This document shows, in pieces, positions 8,418 to 18,528 of a DNA stretch of 64,000 bases. The stretch's first letter is position 1, and every line of letters starts with the position of its first letter. A program made the translations under genes and the position numbers. The notes beneath the pieces were generated by a model that was given only the letters and a program-made list of their open reading frames with translations, was not told the origin of the DNA and did no database searches. The DNA is from Pseudoramibacter alactolyticus ATCC 23263. Lineage in GTDB: Bacteria; Bacillota; Clostridia; Eubacteriales; Eubacteriaceae. The stretch spans positions 829,622 to 893,621 of the forward strand of contig NZ_GL622359.1 of the NCBI RefSeq assembly GCF_000185505.1, given 5' to 3'.

Positions 8418-9717
8418 GGCCTGACCCCAGGGTGATAAATCCCGAATCAATCAGCCGCTGCAGGCTGAGCAGCAACCCGAGTTTGCCGTGATCGTGGGTT
8501 AGCCCGCCCTGAAAATAAACGATGTAGGGTTTTCGCATCGGCGCGTCGGCCGAAAGCTCGATGGAGGATCCCTGGATAAATGCCCCGGCCGCCATGATCA
8601 CCGGCACGTCGTATCCCGGCATATCCCAGGGCTCCGGCGTCACAAAGGCGTCCACCGGCGCGGCTTCCTGCACCGCGCGGCAAAAAGTTTTCACCGCTTC
8701 CGGATTGCCAAGTTTCACGCTTTGAATAATATCCGAACGGTAGTCGTCCACCGCCGGGCAGACATCAAATCCCAGCGCACGATACACCGCACCGACCAGA
8801 ATGGCCGTTTTCATCGCCTGGGAAACGACCATCGGCGCTTGAAAAAAACCCTGGAGAAACGTCCGGGCGATGCCCAGCGTCGCACCGGTTTCCCCGCCGA
8901 TACCGGGCGCCGCCAGCCGGTTGGCACAAAGGGCAACCAGATCCGCCCGGCCGGCCACATAGCCACCGGTGGGCGCGAGGCCACCGCCCGGGTTTTTAAT
9001 CAACGATCCGGCCATTAAATCCGCGCCGACCGCCGCCGGCTCCTGCGCATCCAAAAATTCGCCGTAGCAATTATCGACAAAGATAATCACCTCCGGCCAT
9101 TGCGCTTTAATTTTTTGGCAAATTGCCGCAATGGCATCCAGCGTGATGGCCTTGCGCCAGCTGTACCCGGTGGACCGTTGAATATAAACCATTTTGGTGC
9201 GGTCGGTAATGGCTGCCATGATGGCCGCCGTATCGAAGGTTCCGCCGTTTGCCAGTTCGATTTGATGGTAGCGCACGCCAAAGTCCGCCAGGGTGCCGGC
9301 GCCGCTTTCTTCGCCGTGGGCCCCAATAAAGGTGCAGATGGTGTCATAGGGATCGCCGCTGATTGACAAGAGCTCGTCCCCCGGGCGCAGCACACCATAA
9401 AGGCAGAGCGCAATGGCGTGGGTTCCGGAAGAAATATGCGGGCGCACCAGCGCTGCTTCCGCGCCAAACACTTCCGCAAAAATTTTTTCTGTGGCTTCCC
9501 GGCCTTCATCATCGTAGCCATAGCCGGTCGACGGATGAAAATGCCGATCACTTAAATGCACGTTCTGCATCGCGCGGATCACCCGATACTGATGCAGCGC
9601 CGCCATTTCATCTCTGGCCTGCAGTTGATCGTCGATCCCGGCTTCAACCTCGCTGACAAAATCGATGACCCGCGGCGAAACACCAAAATTCTCAGATAAA
9701 TACGTTTTTATTTCCAA
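8389..9717 (-). CDS. PLP-dependent Cys/Met metabolism-type lyase (aluminum resistance protein family)
   Basis: Fold-type I PLP enzyme of the methionine gamma-lyase-like family (YnbB, once called aluminum resistance protein). The PLP lysine is in GSLIKNPGGG, and the cofactor Asp lies in IIFVDNCYGEF. The longer open frame begins inside miaA; I chose TTG with GGAAAGGAA upstream, giving MEIKTYLSENFG at the family's normal N-terminus and 442 residues. It follows miaA by seven bases, the common clostridial order. The physiological substrate is not known; a sulfur amino acid is an inference from the family. Confidence 0.87.
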   Translation of the reverse strand: MEIKTYLSENFGVSPRVIDFVSEVEAGIDDQLQARDEMAALHQYRVIRAMQNVHLSDRHFHPSTGYGYDDEGREATEKIFAEVFGAEAALVRPHISSGTHAIALCLYGVLRPGDELLSISGDPYDTICTFIGAHGEESGAGTLADFGVRYHQIELANGGTFDTAAIMAAITDRTKMVYIQRSTGYSWRKAITLDAIAAICQKIKAQWPEVIIFVDNCYGEFLDAQEPAAVGADLMAGSLIKNPGGGLAPTGGYVAGRADLVALCANRLAAPGIGGETGATLGIARTFLQGFFQAPMVVSQAMKTAILVGAVYRALGFDVCPAVDDYRSDIIQSVKLGNPEAVKTFCRAVQEAAPVDAFVTPEPWDMPGYDVPVIMAAGAFIQGSSIELSADAPMRKPYIVYFQGGLTHDHGKLGLLLSLQRLIDSGFITLGSGHDQWTIGTD

Positions 9718-9724
9718 CGGATTG

Positions 9725-10708
9725 TTATTCCTTTCCAAACGTTTGATTAACAGTCCCTGCCGCTGTCGGCGAGCTGAATGTATTGTATTGCGCTTGCATC
9801 GCTGCTGCCATCGCTTCCGACGACGCATAATCCGCCGGATCGTACCAGCGAATGCGCCGGTCCCGGCGAAACCAGGTGAGCTGACGCTTTGCAAAATGTC
9901 TGGTATCCCGCTTTAAAATGTGCACGCATTCTGCCAATGGCTGTTCACCGCGCACCGCCGGGATAAGCTCCTTGTAGCCGATGGCCTGCATCGACAAAAG
10001 TTCCGGCCCGTAACCAGCATCAAGCAGTGCCAACACTTCATCAAGCAGGCCGCCGGCCATCATCTGGTCCACCCGATGGTCAATGCGCGCGTAAAGCTCA
10101 GAACGCGCCATGCCGATACCCATCATCACAAAATCGTACGGCAATTCGATTTGTCTGGCTCGGGCTTCCCACGCGCTCTTGGTTTTCCCTGTCACCTGAT
10201 AAACTTCCATCGCCCGGACGATACGTTTTTTATTATGGGGGTGAATCTTTTCGGCCGCCGCCGGATCCAAAGTCTCAAGCTCCCGATAAAGCGCTTCGGC
10301 TCCCTCGGTGTCGTACCGCGCCTCAAGCGCTTCGCGCACCGCCGGATCGCTGGCCGGCTCGGCAAAGCCCCAAGGTAACGTCAGCGCGTTGATATAAAGT
10401 CCGGTGCCACCGACGACAATCGGCACCCGTTCCCGGGACAAAATCGCTTTGATAACCGCCTGGGCATCATCTTTAAACGCCGCGACGGAATAAGCCGTGT
10501 CCGGCGATACGAAGTCCACCAAATGATGAGGCACCGCCGCCCGCTCGGCCGGCGTCGGCTTGGCCGTGCCGATGGCCATCTCACGGTAAATCTGCATCGA
10601 ATCCGCCGAAATGATTTCTCCGTTCAGCCGCCCCGCCAAAGCGATGCCTGCACTGGTTTTTCCAGATGCTGTCGCGCCGACAATCACCGCGATTTTCGGT
10701 TTTGTCAT
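9725..10708 (-). CDS. miaA: tRNA dimethylallyltransferase MiaA
   Basis: Transfers the dimethylallyl group from DMAPP to N6 of A37 in tRNAs reading UNN codons. The P-loop is GATASGKT at residues 11-18, followed by ISADSMQIYREM and GTAKPT, the catalytic and substrate-loop motifs. VGGTGLYI and FAKRQLTWFRRD are also typical. It has 327 residues. Its ATG overlaps the mutL stop by four bases (ATGA). MiaB, which acts on the MiaA product, is encoded three genes upstream in the same operon. Confidence 0.97.
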   Translation of the reverse strand: MTKPKIAVIVGATASGKTSAGIALAGRLNGEIISADSMQIYREMAIGTAKPTPAERAAVPHHLVDFVSPDTAYSVAAFKDDAQAVIKAILSRERVPIVVGGTGLYINALTLPWGFAEPASDPAVREALEARYDTEGAEALYRELETLDPAAAEKIHPHNKKRIVRAMEVYQVTGKTKSAWEARARQIELPYDFVMMGIGMARSELYARIDHRVDQMMAGGLLDEVLALLDAGYGPELLSMQAIGYKELIPAVRGEQPLAECVHILKRDTRHFAKRQLTWFRRDRRIRWYDPADYASSEAMAAAMQAQYNTFSSPTAAGTVNQTFGKE

Positions 10709-12615
10709 GATACCACCCGCTTAAATAATTTTTCGAGCTCGTACTGACTCAGATGCAAAATGATCGGCCGTCCGTGGGGACAGGTATAGGGATTTTCAAG
10801 ACGCATAAGAGCGTCGATAAGCGTCTGAATTTCTTCCGGCGTTAAATCTTGATTGCCCTTCACCGCTGCCTTGCAAGCCATCGTCGCCACCTTAAGCCAG
10901 CGTTTTTCTCGCAGCTCCCGGTCCCCGGTGAGCAGTGCCTCCATCCAAAGGGGCACCAGCGCCGTCGGCTGGGGCTCGCCTAAAATCAGCGGCACCGACC
11001 GCACCATCAAAGTCGTGTCACCAAAAACATCACAGTCATAGCCCTTGCGCAAAAGAGCGGGCTTAAGTTCTTCAAAACACGCCATGAGCTTTGCCGAGAT
11101 ATCCACCGGCTCCGGCACCATCAGCGTCTGAGCATCCGCCGCGGCATCCGTCAAAAATTGTTTGCGGTACTGCTCAAACATGAACGCTTCGTGGGCTGCA
11201 TGTTGGTCGATCAAAATGACCTCCCGTCCCTTCTCAAGGATCACAAAGGTCTTAAATAATTGCCCGATGACCACGGCATCGCTTAAATCCAGATGAGGGC
11301 GCCCGGCTTTGGCCGCTTCGTAGTCCTGCAAAGATTCGTGCACTGTCGCCGCCGCTTCCGGCGATAAATCCGGCGGTTTAACGGATACCGTTTGCCGCAG
11401 CAGCTGCGATTTCTGTTCCGGCGCTTCAAATGACGAAACTGCGCGAAACGTTGTCAGCGCCTGATTCGGCACAGGCGCATTTTCGGGCACGTCAAAAAAG
11501 GGCGTTTGCTCTTTGATCTGCATTTGCTCGCCGGGCACTTCTTCAAAAGCCTGCGCTTCTTCGGTTGGCACGAATTTCGCGACAGCCGGTTCTTCATCTA
11601 AGGCTTTGCCGAGATCGACCGTTAAATCCATCGCGCGAACCGTTGTGCGAATCCCCTGCCGAAACAGAATATCTACCAGGCTTTGATTGAGAATGCCGAT
11701 TTCCGTCTTCGCGGGGTGCATGTTGACGTCGAGCATCTTGCCTGGCAGTTCGATAAATACGATGCCCACCGGATGTTTGTGATGCATCAGATAGCCTTCG
11801 TAGGCCGTCTCAAAAGCATGGGACAGGGCTTTATTTTCAAAAACGCGGCTGTTCATGAAAAAAAGCTGACGGTCCCGGCTGCTGCGCATCGCCGTCAGAT
11901 TGCCAATATAGCCTTCAAGCCGCATGGGCGCGTTGGCCACATTGAGGGGATGGAGGCTATTTAAAAAACTGCGGCCGTACAAGCAGGCGATCACATCCGA
12001 AAGTTCACCGCTTCCCGGCGTACTGAACACGCGCCGTCCGTCCGCCGTATAGGTAAAGGCAATCTCCGGATGGGACAGCGCGAGGCGTTCCATCAGATCG
12101 TGGATGGCCATCCCCTCGGTTTTATCCTTCTGCATATGCTTTTGCCGGGCCGGCACATTGTAAAACAAATCGCTCACATCGATATCGGTCCCTCGATTAA
12201 AGGGCATGACCCGCTGATTTACCACGCGTCCGCCTTCAAGCAGAGTCTCGCTTCCCATCTCTTCGTCAGAAGCGATGGTTTTAACCACAATGCGACTGAC
12301 CGCCGCGATGCTTGCCAGTGCCTCCCCACGAAACCCGAGAGTATCCAACGTGTTTAAATCCGAAATGGTGGATAGTTTGCTGGTGGCATGGCGCGTAAAG
12401 GCCAGAGGGATTTCGTGATAGTGAATCCCAGCGCCGTTATCCGCCACGCGGATGCGCTTTTTGCCGCCCTTTTCCACGATAATCGCCACCCGCGTGCTGC
12501 CCGCGTCAATGGCGTTTTCAATCAGCTCCTTGACGACCGAGGCCGGACGAACAATCACTTCGCCCGCGGCGATTTTCTCGATGGTCTCGTGGTTAAGCAT
12601 TTTAATTTTCACCAT
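10705..12615 (-). CDS. mutL: DNA mismatch repair protein MutL
   Basis: GHKL ATPase that links MutS to strand incision. The N-terminal domain shows KIAAGEVIVRPASVVKELIE, then DNGAGI, GFRGEALASI and GTDIDV. A variable linker (about residues 345-440) leads to the C-terminal dimerization domain with IDQHAAHE, ACKAAVKGNQ and CPHGRPIIL, the last two fitting the zinc-linked endonuclease site of MutL from bacteria lacking MutH. It has 636 residues. The nearest gene upstream is mutS, 21 bases away. Confidence 0.97.
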   Translation of the reverse strand: MVKIKMLNHETIEKIAAGEVIVRPASVVKELIENAIDAGSTRVAIIVEKGGKKRIRVADNGAGIHYHEIPLAFTRHATSKLSTISDLNTLDTLGFRGEALASIAAVSRIVVKTIASDEEMGSETLLEGGRVVNQRVMPFNRGTDIDVSDLFYNVPARQKHMQKDKTEGMAIHDLMERLALSHPEIAFTYTADGRRVFSTPGSGELSDVIACLYGRSFLNSLHPLNVANAPMRLEGYIGNLTAMRSSRDRQLFFMNSRVFENKALSHAFETAYEGYLMHHKHPVGIVFIELPGKMLDVNMHPAKTEIGILNQSLVDILFRQGIRTTVRAMDLTVDLGKALDEEPAVAKFVPTEEAQAFEEVPGEQMQIKEQTPFFDVPENAPVPNQALTTFRAVSSFEAPEQKSQLLRQTVSVKPPDLSPEAAATVHESLQDYEAAKAGRPHLDLSDAVVIGQLFKTFVILEKGREVILIDQHAAHEAFMFEQYRKQFLTDAAADAQTLMVPEPVDISAKLMACFEELKPALLRKGYDCDVFGDTTLMVRSVPLILGEPQPTALVPLWMEALLTGDRELREKRWLKVATMACKAAVKGNQDLTPEEIQTLIDALMRLENPYTCPHGRPIILHLSQYELEKLFKRVVS

Positions 12616-12636
12616 TCGTCTCCTTCCGAAAACACT

Positions 12637-15285
12637 TTATTCCTGCAACTGATGTTTTAAATCGTTGAGTGCATTCATCGCTTCAAGGGGTGTCATGCTG
12701 TCAATTTCCAGATCTTTAAGACTTTCGAGCGCCGCTTGCTCGTTGGAGTCAAGCATTCTCTCCTTGGCCTGCTCGAGCATTTCAGAATAAAAGCTCACCT
12801 GATTGTCAAGCGCTGCGGCGCGCTCTCCATCAAGCACACCCGCGCGATAGGCCGATTCTCCTTTATTCAGCTCTGCCAGAATATCCTTAGCCCGCGCCGT
12901 CACAATTTTGGGAAACCCGGCAAGCTGTGCCACCTCGATGCCATAGCTTTGATCCGCCGCGCCGCGTTTGATTTTTCGCAGAAAAACTACCCCGTCTTTT
13001 GTCTCCTTCAGCGCAATGCTGAAGTTTTTAATGCCCGGCTTCACGCCTTCCAGCTCTGTAAGCTCGTGATAATGCGTGGCAAAAAGTGTTTTCGCCCCGA
13101 TGGTCAGCGGATTGGAAAGGTACTCCACCACGGCCCAGGCGATGCTGATGCCGTCAAAGGTGCTGGTGCCGCGGCCAATCTCGTCGAGAATCACCAGGGA
13201 ATGACGGGTCGCGTTTTTCAATATATTAGACACTTCTGACATTTCAACCATAAAAGTGCTTTGCCCCGTCGTCAGATCATCGGATGCCCCGATACGCGTA
13301 AAAATGCGGTCAACCACACCGATATGGGCACTGTCCGCCGGCACAAAGGAACCGATCTGCGCCATCAGCGTGAGAATGGCCACCTGACGAATATAGGTCG
13401 ATTTTCCGGCCATGTTCGGTCCGGTGATCAGCATCATGCGATTTTCGCCTTCATCCAGCGCGCAATTGTTGGCCACAAAAGTCCCGGTCTCCATGATCGC
13501 CTCCGCCACCGGATGCCGGCCGTTTTGAAAGGCGATCACGCCGTCTTCGGCAATTTCCGGCCGCACATAATGGCGTTCCACGCCCACCGCGGCCAGCGAA
13601 TACAAGGCATCCAGCTGCGCCACATCCTGAGCGCGCTGTTGAATGCGGCGGGTCTGTGCCATGATTGTTTCTCGGATGTCGGTAAACAATTGATACTCCA
13701 GCTGAGCCAAACGCTCTTCCGAGCCAAGGATCTGTGTTTCCATGGATTTTAATTCCGGCGTATAGAAACGCTCAACGTTGCTCAGGGTCTGCTTGCGGAT
13801 ATAATCTTCTGGCACCAGCGAGAGATTGGCTTTCGTCACTTCGATAAAATAACCGAAAACCTTGTTATATTTCACCTTCAGAGATTTAATGCCGGTCTTC
13901 TCGCGCTCGGCACTCTCCAAATCGCGAATCCAGTCTTTACCTTTGGTATGCGCTTCGCGGTAACGGTCGATCTCCGCGTTATAACCGGTCTTGATCACAC
14001 CGCCGTCACGCAACACAAAAGGGGCATCGTCGGCGATTCCCGCATCGATCAATTTAAAAATGTCCTGCAAATCATCCGCCTCACCGTATCGCGACTGCAG
14101 ATCCGGCGCCGCAACCGAATTAATCCACGCTTTCAGCTGTGGCAACATGGCCAGGGACTGCTTGAGCGACAGCATGTCCTTGGGATTCACCGTTCCGAAA
14201 GAGATCTTGCCGCAAATCCGTTCAAGATCGTAAATCTTGGTCAGAAGCGTCTTCAGTTCGGGGAGCGCTCCGGGATTAGCCGCGAGCTCGGCCACCAGGT
14301 TTTGCCTGATCTCAATTTTTTCACGATTGATCAGCGGCGCTTCCACCCATTGACGCAAAAGCCGTCCGCCCATGGCCGTCGCCGTCTGATCGAGCACCCA
14401 AAGCAAACTTCCCCGCTTGTCGCCGTGGCGCAGCGTCTCCGTCAGTTCCAGATTGCGCCGCGTCGAAAGATCCAGCAGCATATAGGCTTCTATGCGGTAA
14501 TAAGCCAGATGATTGATATGACCGAGCACTTTTTTCTGGCTTTCCGCCACATAAGCCAACAGTGCGCCGGCAGCCCGCGTCGCCGCCTCGTGATCCTTCA
14601 GCCCCAGAGAGTCCAGTGCAAACACTTTGAACTGATCTTCAATCACGCGCTCGCAGGCGGCCTTTTCGTAATGGGCAGCCGCGCTGAGGCCGACCATGCA
14701 GCCAAAGCGCGTCTCGAGATTTTGAATCAAAGCCGATTGCTTATAAAGCATCGGATTAACGATGATCTCCGACGGTTCAATCTTGCCCAGCTCGTTGACC
14801 AGCTCACCGCTGTCGGCTGTAAAAGGCAGTTCCGTCGCATAAAAAGCCCCGGTGGACACATCGAGATAGGCCAGGCCGAAAACCCGCCGGTCGCTGAAAA
14901 TCGACGCGAGATAATTGTTCTTCTTGGCTTGAATCAGTCCGCCTTCAGTAATCGTTCCGGGAGACACCACTTTAATGATGTCCCGCTTGACGATACCCTT
15001 GGCCGCCGCCGGATCCTCCATCTGCTCGCAGACGGCGACTTTATAGCCCTTCTCCACCAATTTGGCAATATAGGGCTCCGCCGCATGATGGGGCACACCG
15101 CACATCGGCGCCGGCTCGTCCAGGCCGCAACGCTTACCTGTCAGGGCAATTTCCAACGCCTTGGATGCGGTAATCGCATCGTCGAAAAACGTCTCATAAA
15201 AATCGCCGACGCGAAAGAGCATGATGGTATCCGGTACTTTTTCATGCATTTTTAAATATTGCTGCATCATCGGTGTTAAGCCCAT
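12637..15285 (-). CDS. mutS: DNA mismatch recognition ATPase MutS
   Basis: Binds mismatches and loops, then recruits MutL. The N-terminal mismatch-binding domain has FRVGDFYETFF, the Phe-x-Glu motif that stacks on the mispair. The ATPase has GPNMAGKSTYIRQ, a Walker B stretch LVILDEIGRGTSTFDG and FATHYHEL. At 882 residues it is a normal MutS1. The ATG has GGAGGACA upstream. The miaB gene precedes it by 49 bases with no clear terminator, so the genes probably share a transcript. Confidence 0.98.
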   Translation of the reverse strand: MGLTPMMQQYLKMHEKVPDTIMLFRVGDFYETFFDDAITASKALEIALTGKRCGLDEPAPMCGVPHHAAEPYIAKLVEKGYKVAVCEQMEDPAAAKGIVKRDIIKVVSPGTITEGGLIQAKKNNYLASIFSDRRVFGLAYLDVSTGAFYATELPFTADSGELVNELGKIEPSEIIVNPMLYKQSALIQNLETRFGCMVGLSAAAHYEKAACERVIEDQFKVFALDSLGLKDHEAATRAAGALLAYVAESQKKVLGHINHLAYYRIEAYMLLDLSTRRNLELTETLRHGDKRGSLLWVLDQTATAMGGRLLRQWVEAPLINREKIEIRQNLVAELAANPGALPELKTLLTKIYDLERICGKISFGTVNPKDMLSLKQSLAMLPQLKAWINSVAAPDLQSRYGEADDLQDIFKLIDAGIADDAPFVLRDGGVIKTGYNAEIDRYREAHTKGKDWIRDLESAEREKTGIKSLKVKYNKVFGYFIEVTKANLSLVPEDYIRKQTLSNVERFYTPELKSMETQILGSEERLAQLEYQLFTDIRETIMAQTRRIQQRAQDVAQLDALYSLAAVGVERHYVRPEIAEDGVIAFQNGRHPVAEAIMETGTFVANNCALDEGENRMMLITGPNMAGKSTYIRQVAILTLMAQIGSFVPADSAHIGVVDRIFTRIGASDDLTTGQSTFMVEMSEVSNILKNATRHSLVILDEIGRGTSTFDGISIAWAVVEYLSNPLTIGAKTLFATHYHELTELEGVKPGIKNFSIALKETKDGVVFLRKIKRGAADQSYGIEVAQLAGFPKIVTARAKDILAELNKGESAYRAGVLDGERAAALDNQVSFYSEMLEQAKERMLDSNEQAALESLKDLEIDSMTPLEAMNALNDLKHQLQE

Positions 15286-15334
15286 GGTTGTCCTCCGTTC
15301 TGCGATTTTTCACATTCTGTTTAAAATACCGTCC

Positions 15335-16666
15335 TTACACGGCGTGCCCATCAAGACTAAAGGTCCTGGCGCAATCGATGTGTACTGGCACAATGGTGCC
15401 GATGGTTGCCGCGTTGCCATCAAAATTGACAAGTTTGCCGTTCATCGTCCGCCCGGTTAGACGATCTTCGTTGTGGGTGCTTTTCCCTTCCACCAGGACA
15501 TCCACCGTCTGATCCTGAAACCAGAGATTGCGCTCGTTGCCTTCGCTATGGAGCACTTTGAGCAGCCGATTGAGCCGTTCGTGTTTGATATTCTCCGGAA
15601 TCTGATCCGGCATTTTTGCCGCCGGCGTCCCTGTTCGAATCGAATACAAAAAAGAAAAGGCCGCGTCGAAATGACAACGCCGAACAATATCGAGAGTCTC
15701 TTCAAAATCAGTCTCAGTCTCTCCCGGGAAACCGACGATCAAATCCGTCGTGATGGCCACATGGGGAATGCGTTTATGCATCTTCTCCACCAAGGCGATG
15801 ATCTTTTCTTTGGTGTAGCCGCGATGCATCGCTTTGAGCACCTTGGTCGATCCGCTTTGAACCGCCAGATGCACCACCGGACACACCTTATCGCAGGCCG
15901 CGACGGCGTCAATCACCTCGTCTGTCATGTCTTTGGGATGACTGGTCATGAAACGGATCCGTTCGAGCCCTTCGATGGCATTCACATCCCGCAGCAAATC
16001 GGCAAAGCCGTAGCCATCCTTGCGGTCATTGCCATAGGAATTCACATTCTGCCCCAGCAGGGTCACTTCAAGACAGCCATCGGCCACAAGCGCTTTAACC
16101 TCATCGATGATTTTTTCGTGGGGGCGGCTGACTTCCCGCCCTCGGGTATAAGGGACAATGCAATACGTACAAAAATTATTGCACCCCTTCATGATAGACA
16201 CATAGCTTTTGAATGGATAGCGCCGATCCACCGGCAGATTTTCGATCAGCCCGTCATCATCGTCATAAATTTCGATGGTTCGGTTGCCGCTGGCTTGATA
16301 ATTGGCCAAAAGCTCAGGGAATCGGTGCAGATTGTGCGTGCCGAAAACAATGTCAACCTGAGGATTGTCTTCCTTGATTTTTTTGACGATCTGCGGCTGC
16401 TGCATCATGCAGCCACAGACCGCCAAAATCAAATCCGGATTCTTTTTTTTTATATGTTTAAAATTGCCCACGTTGCCGAAAAAACGCACGTCTGCGTTTT
16501 CCCGAACTGAGCAGGTATTCATGACGACAAGGCCGGCTGTCGTTTCATCTTCTGTCGGGGTATAGCCCATGGCCTTTAACATCCCGGAAAGCTTTTCCGA
16601 GTCGTTTTCGTTCATCTGGCAGCCATAGGTTATCATTTTATAAGTTTTATTGATTGAATTTGTCAA
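15335..16666 (-). CDS. miaB: tRNA-2-methylthio-N6-dimethylallyladenosine synthase MiaB
   Basis: Radical SAM methylthiotransferase that turns i6A37 into ms2i6A37, completing the modification begun by MiaA. The N-terminal UPF0004 domain has YGCQMNENDSE and VMNTCSVRENA for the auxiliary cluster, and the radical SAM motif is CNNFCTYCIVPYTRGRE. A TRAM domain closes the protein (NLWFQDQTVDVLVEG onward). It has 443 residues. It starts three bases after the stop of the NAD(P)HX repair gene. Confidence 0.97.
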   Translation of the reverse strand: MTNSINKTYKMITYGCQMNENDSEKLSGMLKAMGYTPTEDETTAGLVVMNTCSVRENADVRFFGNVGNFKHIKKKNPDLILAVCGCMMQQPQIVKKIKEDNPQVDIVFGTHNLHRFPELLANYQASGNRTIEIYDDDDGLIENLPVDRRYPFKSYVSIMKGCNNFCTYCIVPYTRGREVSRPHEKIIDEVKALVADGCLEVTLLGQNVNSYGNDRKDGYGFADLLRDVNAIEGLERIRFMTSHPKDMTDEVIDAVAACDKVCPVVHLAVQSGSTKVLKAMHRGYTKEKIIALVEKMHKRIPHVAITTDLIVGFPGETETDFEETLDIVRRCHFDAAFSFLYSIRTGTPAAKMPDQIPENIKHERLNRLLKVLHSEGNERNLWFQDQTVDVLVEGKSTHNEDRLTGRTMNGKLVNFDGNAATIGTIVPVHIDCARTFSLDGHAV

Positions 16667-16669
16667 AAA

Positions 16670-18208
16670 TTATTTCTCCTGATCTTCCTGTTGTAGTTGC
16701 CTGATGGCGGCCGGCAATTGCGCAAGCACATCCGTCGCCGTCAGCGCGACCATCCCCTTTTCAGCCGCCGCCAGATCTCCGGCCAAGCCATGCAGATAGA
16801 CCCCGAGCTTTGCCGCGTCGGCCGGTGTCGGCATCTGCGCGACGAGTCCGCCGATGATCCCCGCCAGCACATCCCCGGAGCCCGCCGTAGCCATGCCGGC
16901 ATTGCCCGTGGTGTTAAACCAGACGCGCACACCGCCGGTACCCGCGGCGCCGGGCTCAAAAATTAACGTGTGGTGGCCTTTAAGCACCAGCACCACCTGA
17001 TAGGCGCTGACAAATTGCGTGCCCAGACCGATGGGATCCCGGCGAACCGCGTCGGACGTGGTGTTGCAAAGCCTTGCAAATTCCCCGGCATGAGGCGTGA
17101 GAATCAACGGCGCATGTGCGCCCTCTTCCAGAACATTCATGATCTTCGACAAATGATAAAGCCCGTCTGCATCGATCACCATCGGTTTTTGCCGCGCGAT
17201 TAACGTTTTAATCAGCTCGGAATGAAACGTCTGCCGTCCCAATCCCGGTCCGACGACATAAGCATCCGTTTGCCGTTTTCGCAGCTCCTGAAAAAAGCTC
17301 TCGACGTCATAAGGGCGCACCATGATTTCCCAAGGCATCTGCCCCGCCGCAATACCGTAAACCTCCCTGGGCACCCAACTGGTTACCAGGCCGGCGCCAG
17401 CGCGAAGGGATGCCGTCGCCGCCATCAAGCCTGCTCCCACCATTCCCTGACTGCCGGCAATCACCGACAAAGCGCCGTAGTCGTATTTATGGGAGTTCTT
17501 CTTTCTCGGCAAAAGCTCGGGCACGCTCTGTGCATCCAGTAAAAATTTAGTGCTGTCGCAATGGCGTTCCGAAATACCGACATCCACCAGAATTTGTTCG
17601 CCGGACAGATCCGGACCATCGCCCAGCAAATGACCGGTTTTATAGTTCTGAATGACAAGGGTTTTATCAGCGCGAATGGCCGCGCCGACCGTTTGTCCTG
17701 TGTCTCCCCGAAGGCCCGAGGGCATATCGATGGCGTAAACCCTTTTATCCGAGCGGGCATTGACGGCGTCAAACAACGCCGCAACCGATTCGCGCAGCGG
17801 CCGGTCCCTTAGCCCATTGCCAAAGACCGCGTCGACAATCACGTTCGCATGATCAAGCGATGCCTGAGTTTTTGCATCGAACCGCGTATAAAAATCACAA
17901 ACCGCGCCGATATCTGTCAGCCGTTTGTAGTTTTGCAGGGCATTCGGTGAAAAATGCTCCGCCTTGCCCACAAAGAGCACCGATACCGAATAACCGCAGT
18001 TGTGTAAAAGCCGGGCGATCACCTGCCCGTCGCCGCCGTTATTGCCCGCGCCGCAAAGCACCAAAATCTTCTGTGTTTCGGTAAGCTCGGAAGCAATGAT
18101 TTCATAGCAGCGCGTCCCCGCTCTTTCCATAAGCTCGTAATCGGCAATGCCACTATTGATGGTTTGCTTGTCCATCACGGCCATTTCATCCGGCGTGACG
18201 ATTTTCAT
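16670..18208 (-). CDS. nnr: Bifunctional NAD(P)H-hydrate epimerase / ADP-dependent dehydratase
   Basis: Repairs damaged NAD(P)HX. The N-terminal YjeF domain (about 1-215) is the epimerase, with VLCGAGNNGGDGQV and VDAVFGNGL. The C-terminal carbohydrate-kinase-like domain (about 225-505) is the dehydratase, with GPGLGRQ, VIDADGLY, TPHAGEFARL and AGSGDVLAGIIGG. The 512-residue fusion is usual for bacteria. ATG is preceded by GGAGCACAG. It sits in the yebC-to-mut operon; no direct link to repair is known. Confidence 0.95.
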   Translation of the reverse strand: MKIVTPDEMAVMDKQTINSGIADYELMERAGTRCYEIIASELTETQKILVLCGAGNNGGDGQVIARLLHNCGYSVSVLFVGKAEHFSPNALQNYKRLTDIGAVCDFYTRFDAKTQASLDHANVIVDAVFGNGLRDRPLRESVAALFDAVNARSDKRVYAIDMPSGLRGDTGQTVGAAIRADKTLVIQNYKTGHLLGDGPDLSGEQILVDVGISERHCDSTKFLLDAQSVPELLPRKKNSHKYDYGALSVIAGSQGMVGAGLMAATASLRAGAGLVTSWVPREVYGIAAGQMPWEIMVRPYDVESFFQELRKRQTDAYVVGPGLGRQTFHSELIKTLIARQKPMVIDADGLYHLSKIMNVLEEGAHAPLILTPHAGEFARLCNTTSDAVRRDPIGLGTQFVSAYQVVLVLKGHHTLIFEPGAAGTGGVRVWFNTTGNAGMATAGSGDVLAGIIGGLVAQMPTPADAAKLGVYLHGLAGDLAAAEKGMVALTATDVLAQLPAAIRQLQQEDQEK

Positions 18209-18285
18209 CTGTGCTCCTTTACTTTTTTCCTATAACGACAAAAAGCAAGGCAACGCCTTACTTTTCGCTTTTGGACAATGCGATT

Positions 18286-18477
18286 TTACTCTCCCAGGGA
18301 ACTGACCGGCTTTTCACCAATGGTGATCTCATAAATGGCGCGCGTTCCCTGCTGGGTCAGCTTTGCATTGTCCGCCCGGCTATAGATATTGCCGATGACA
18401 AAGGATGCCATTAAAAGCACCAGCATCATCGCCACGATAAAATAGACCACATAGTCTCTGATTGAACTTTTTCCCAT
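18286..18477 (-). CDS. Small single-pass membrane protein, unknown function
   Basis: A 63-residue protein with a charged N-terminus (MGKSSIRD), one hydrophobic helix (about residues 9-30, rich in Val, Met, Leu) and a polar tail ending PVSSLGE. I do not recognise the family. GAGG lies seven bases before ATG, and a GTG four codons upstream is an alternative. It sits between yebC and the NAD(P)HX repair gene with no gap large enough for a separate promoter to be obvious, so it is likely part of the operon. The N-in, C-out topology is inferred from the charges. Confidence 0.6.
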   Translation of the reverse strand: MGKSSIRDYVVYFIVAMMLVLLMASFVIGNIYSRADNAKLTQQGTRAIYEITIGEKPVSSLGE

Positions 18478-18528
18478 ATCCTGCCTCACTTTATCTTTTC
18501 TCGCTGGACCCGCTCCGGCCTCATGTGG

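Noticed and set aside
9718..9894. Longer N-terminus for the Cys/Met lyase
   Set aside because: It lies within miaA out of frame, is Arg-rich and unlike the family; the TTG with RBS fits.
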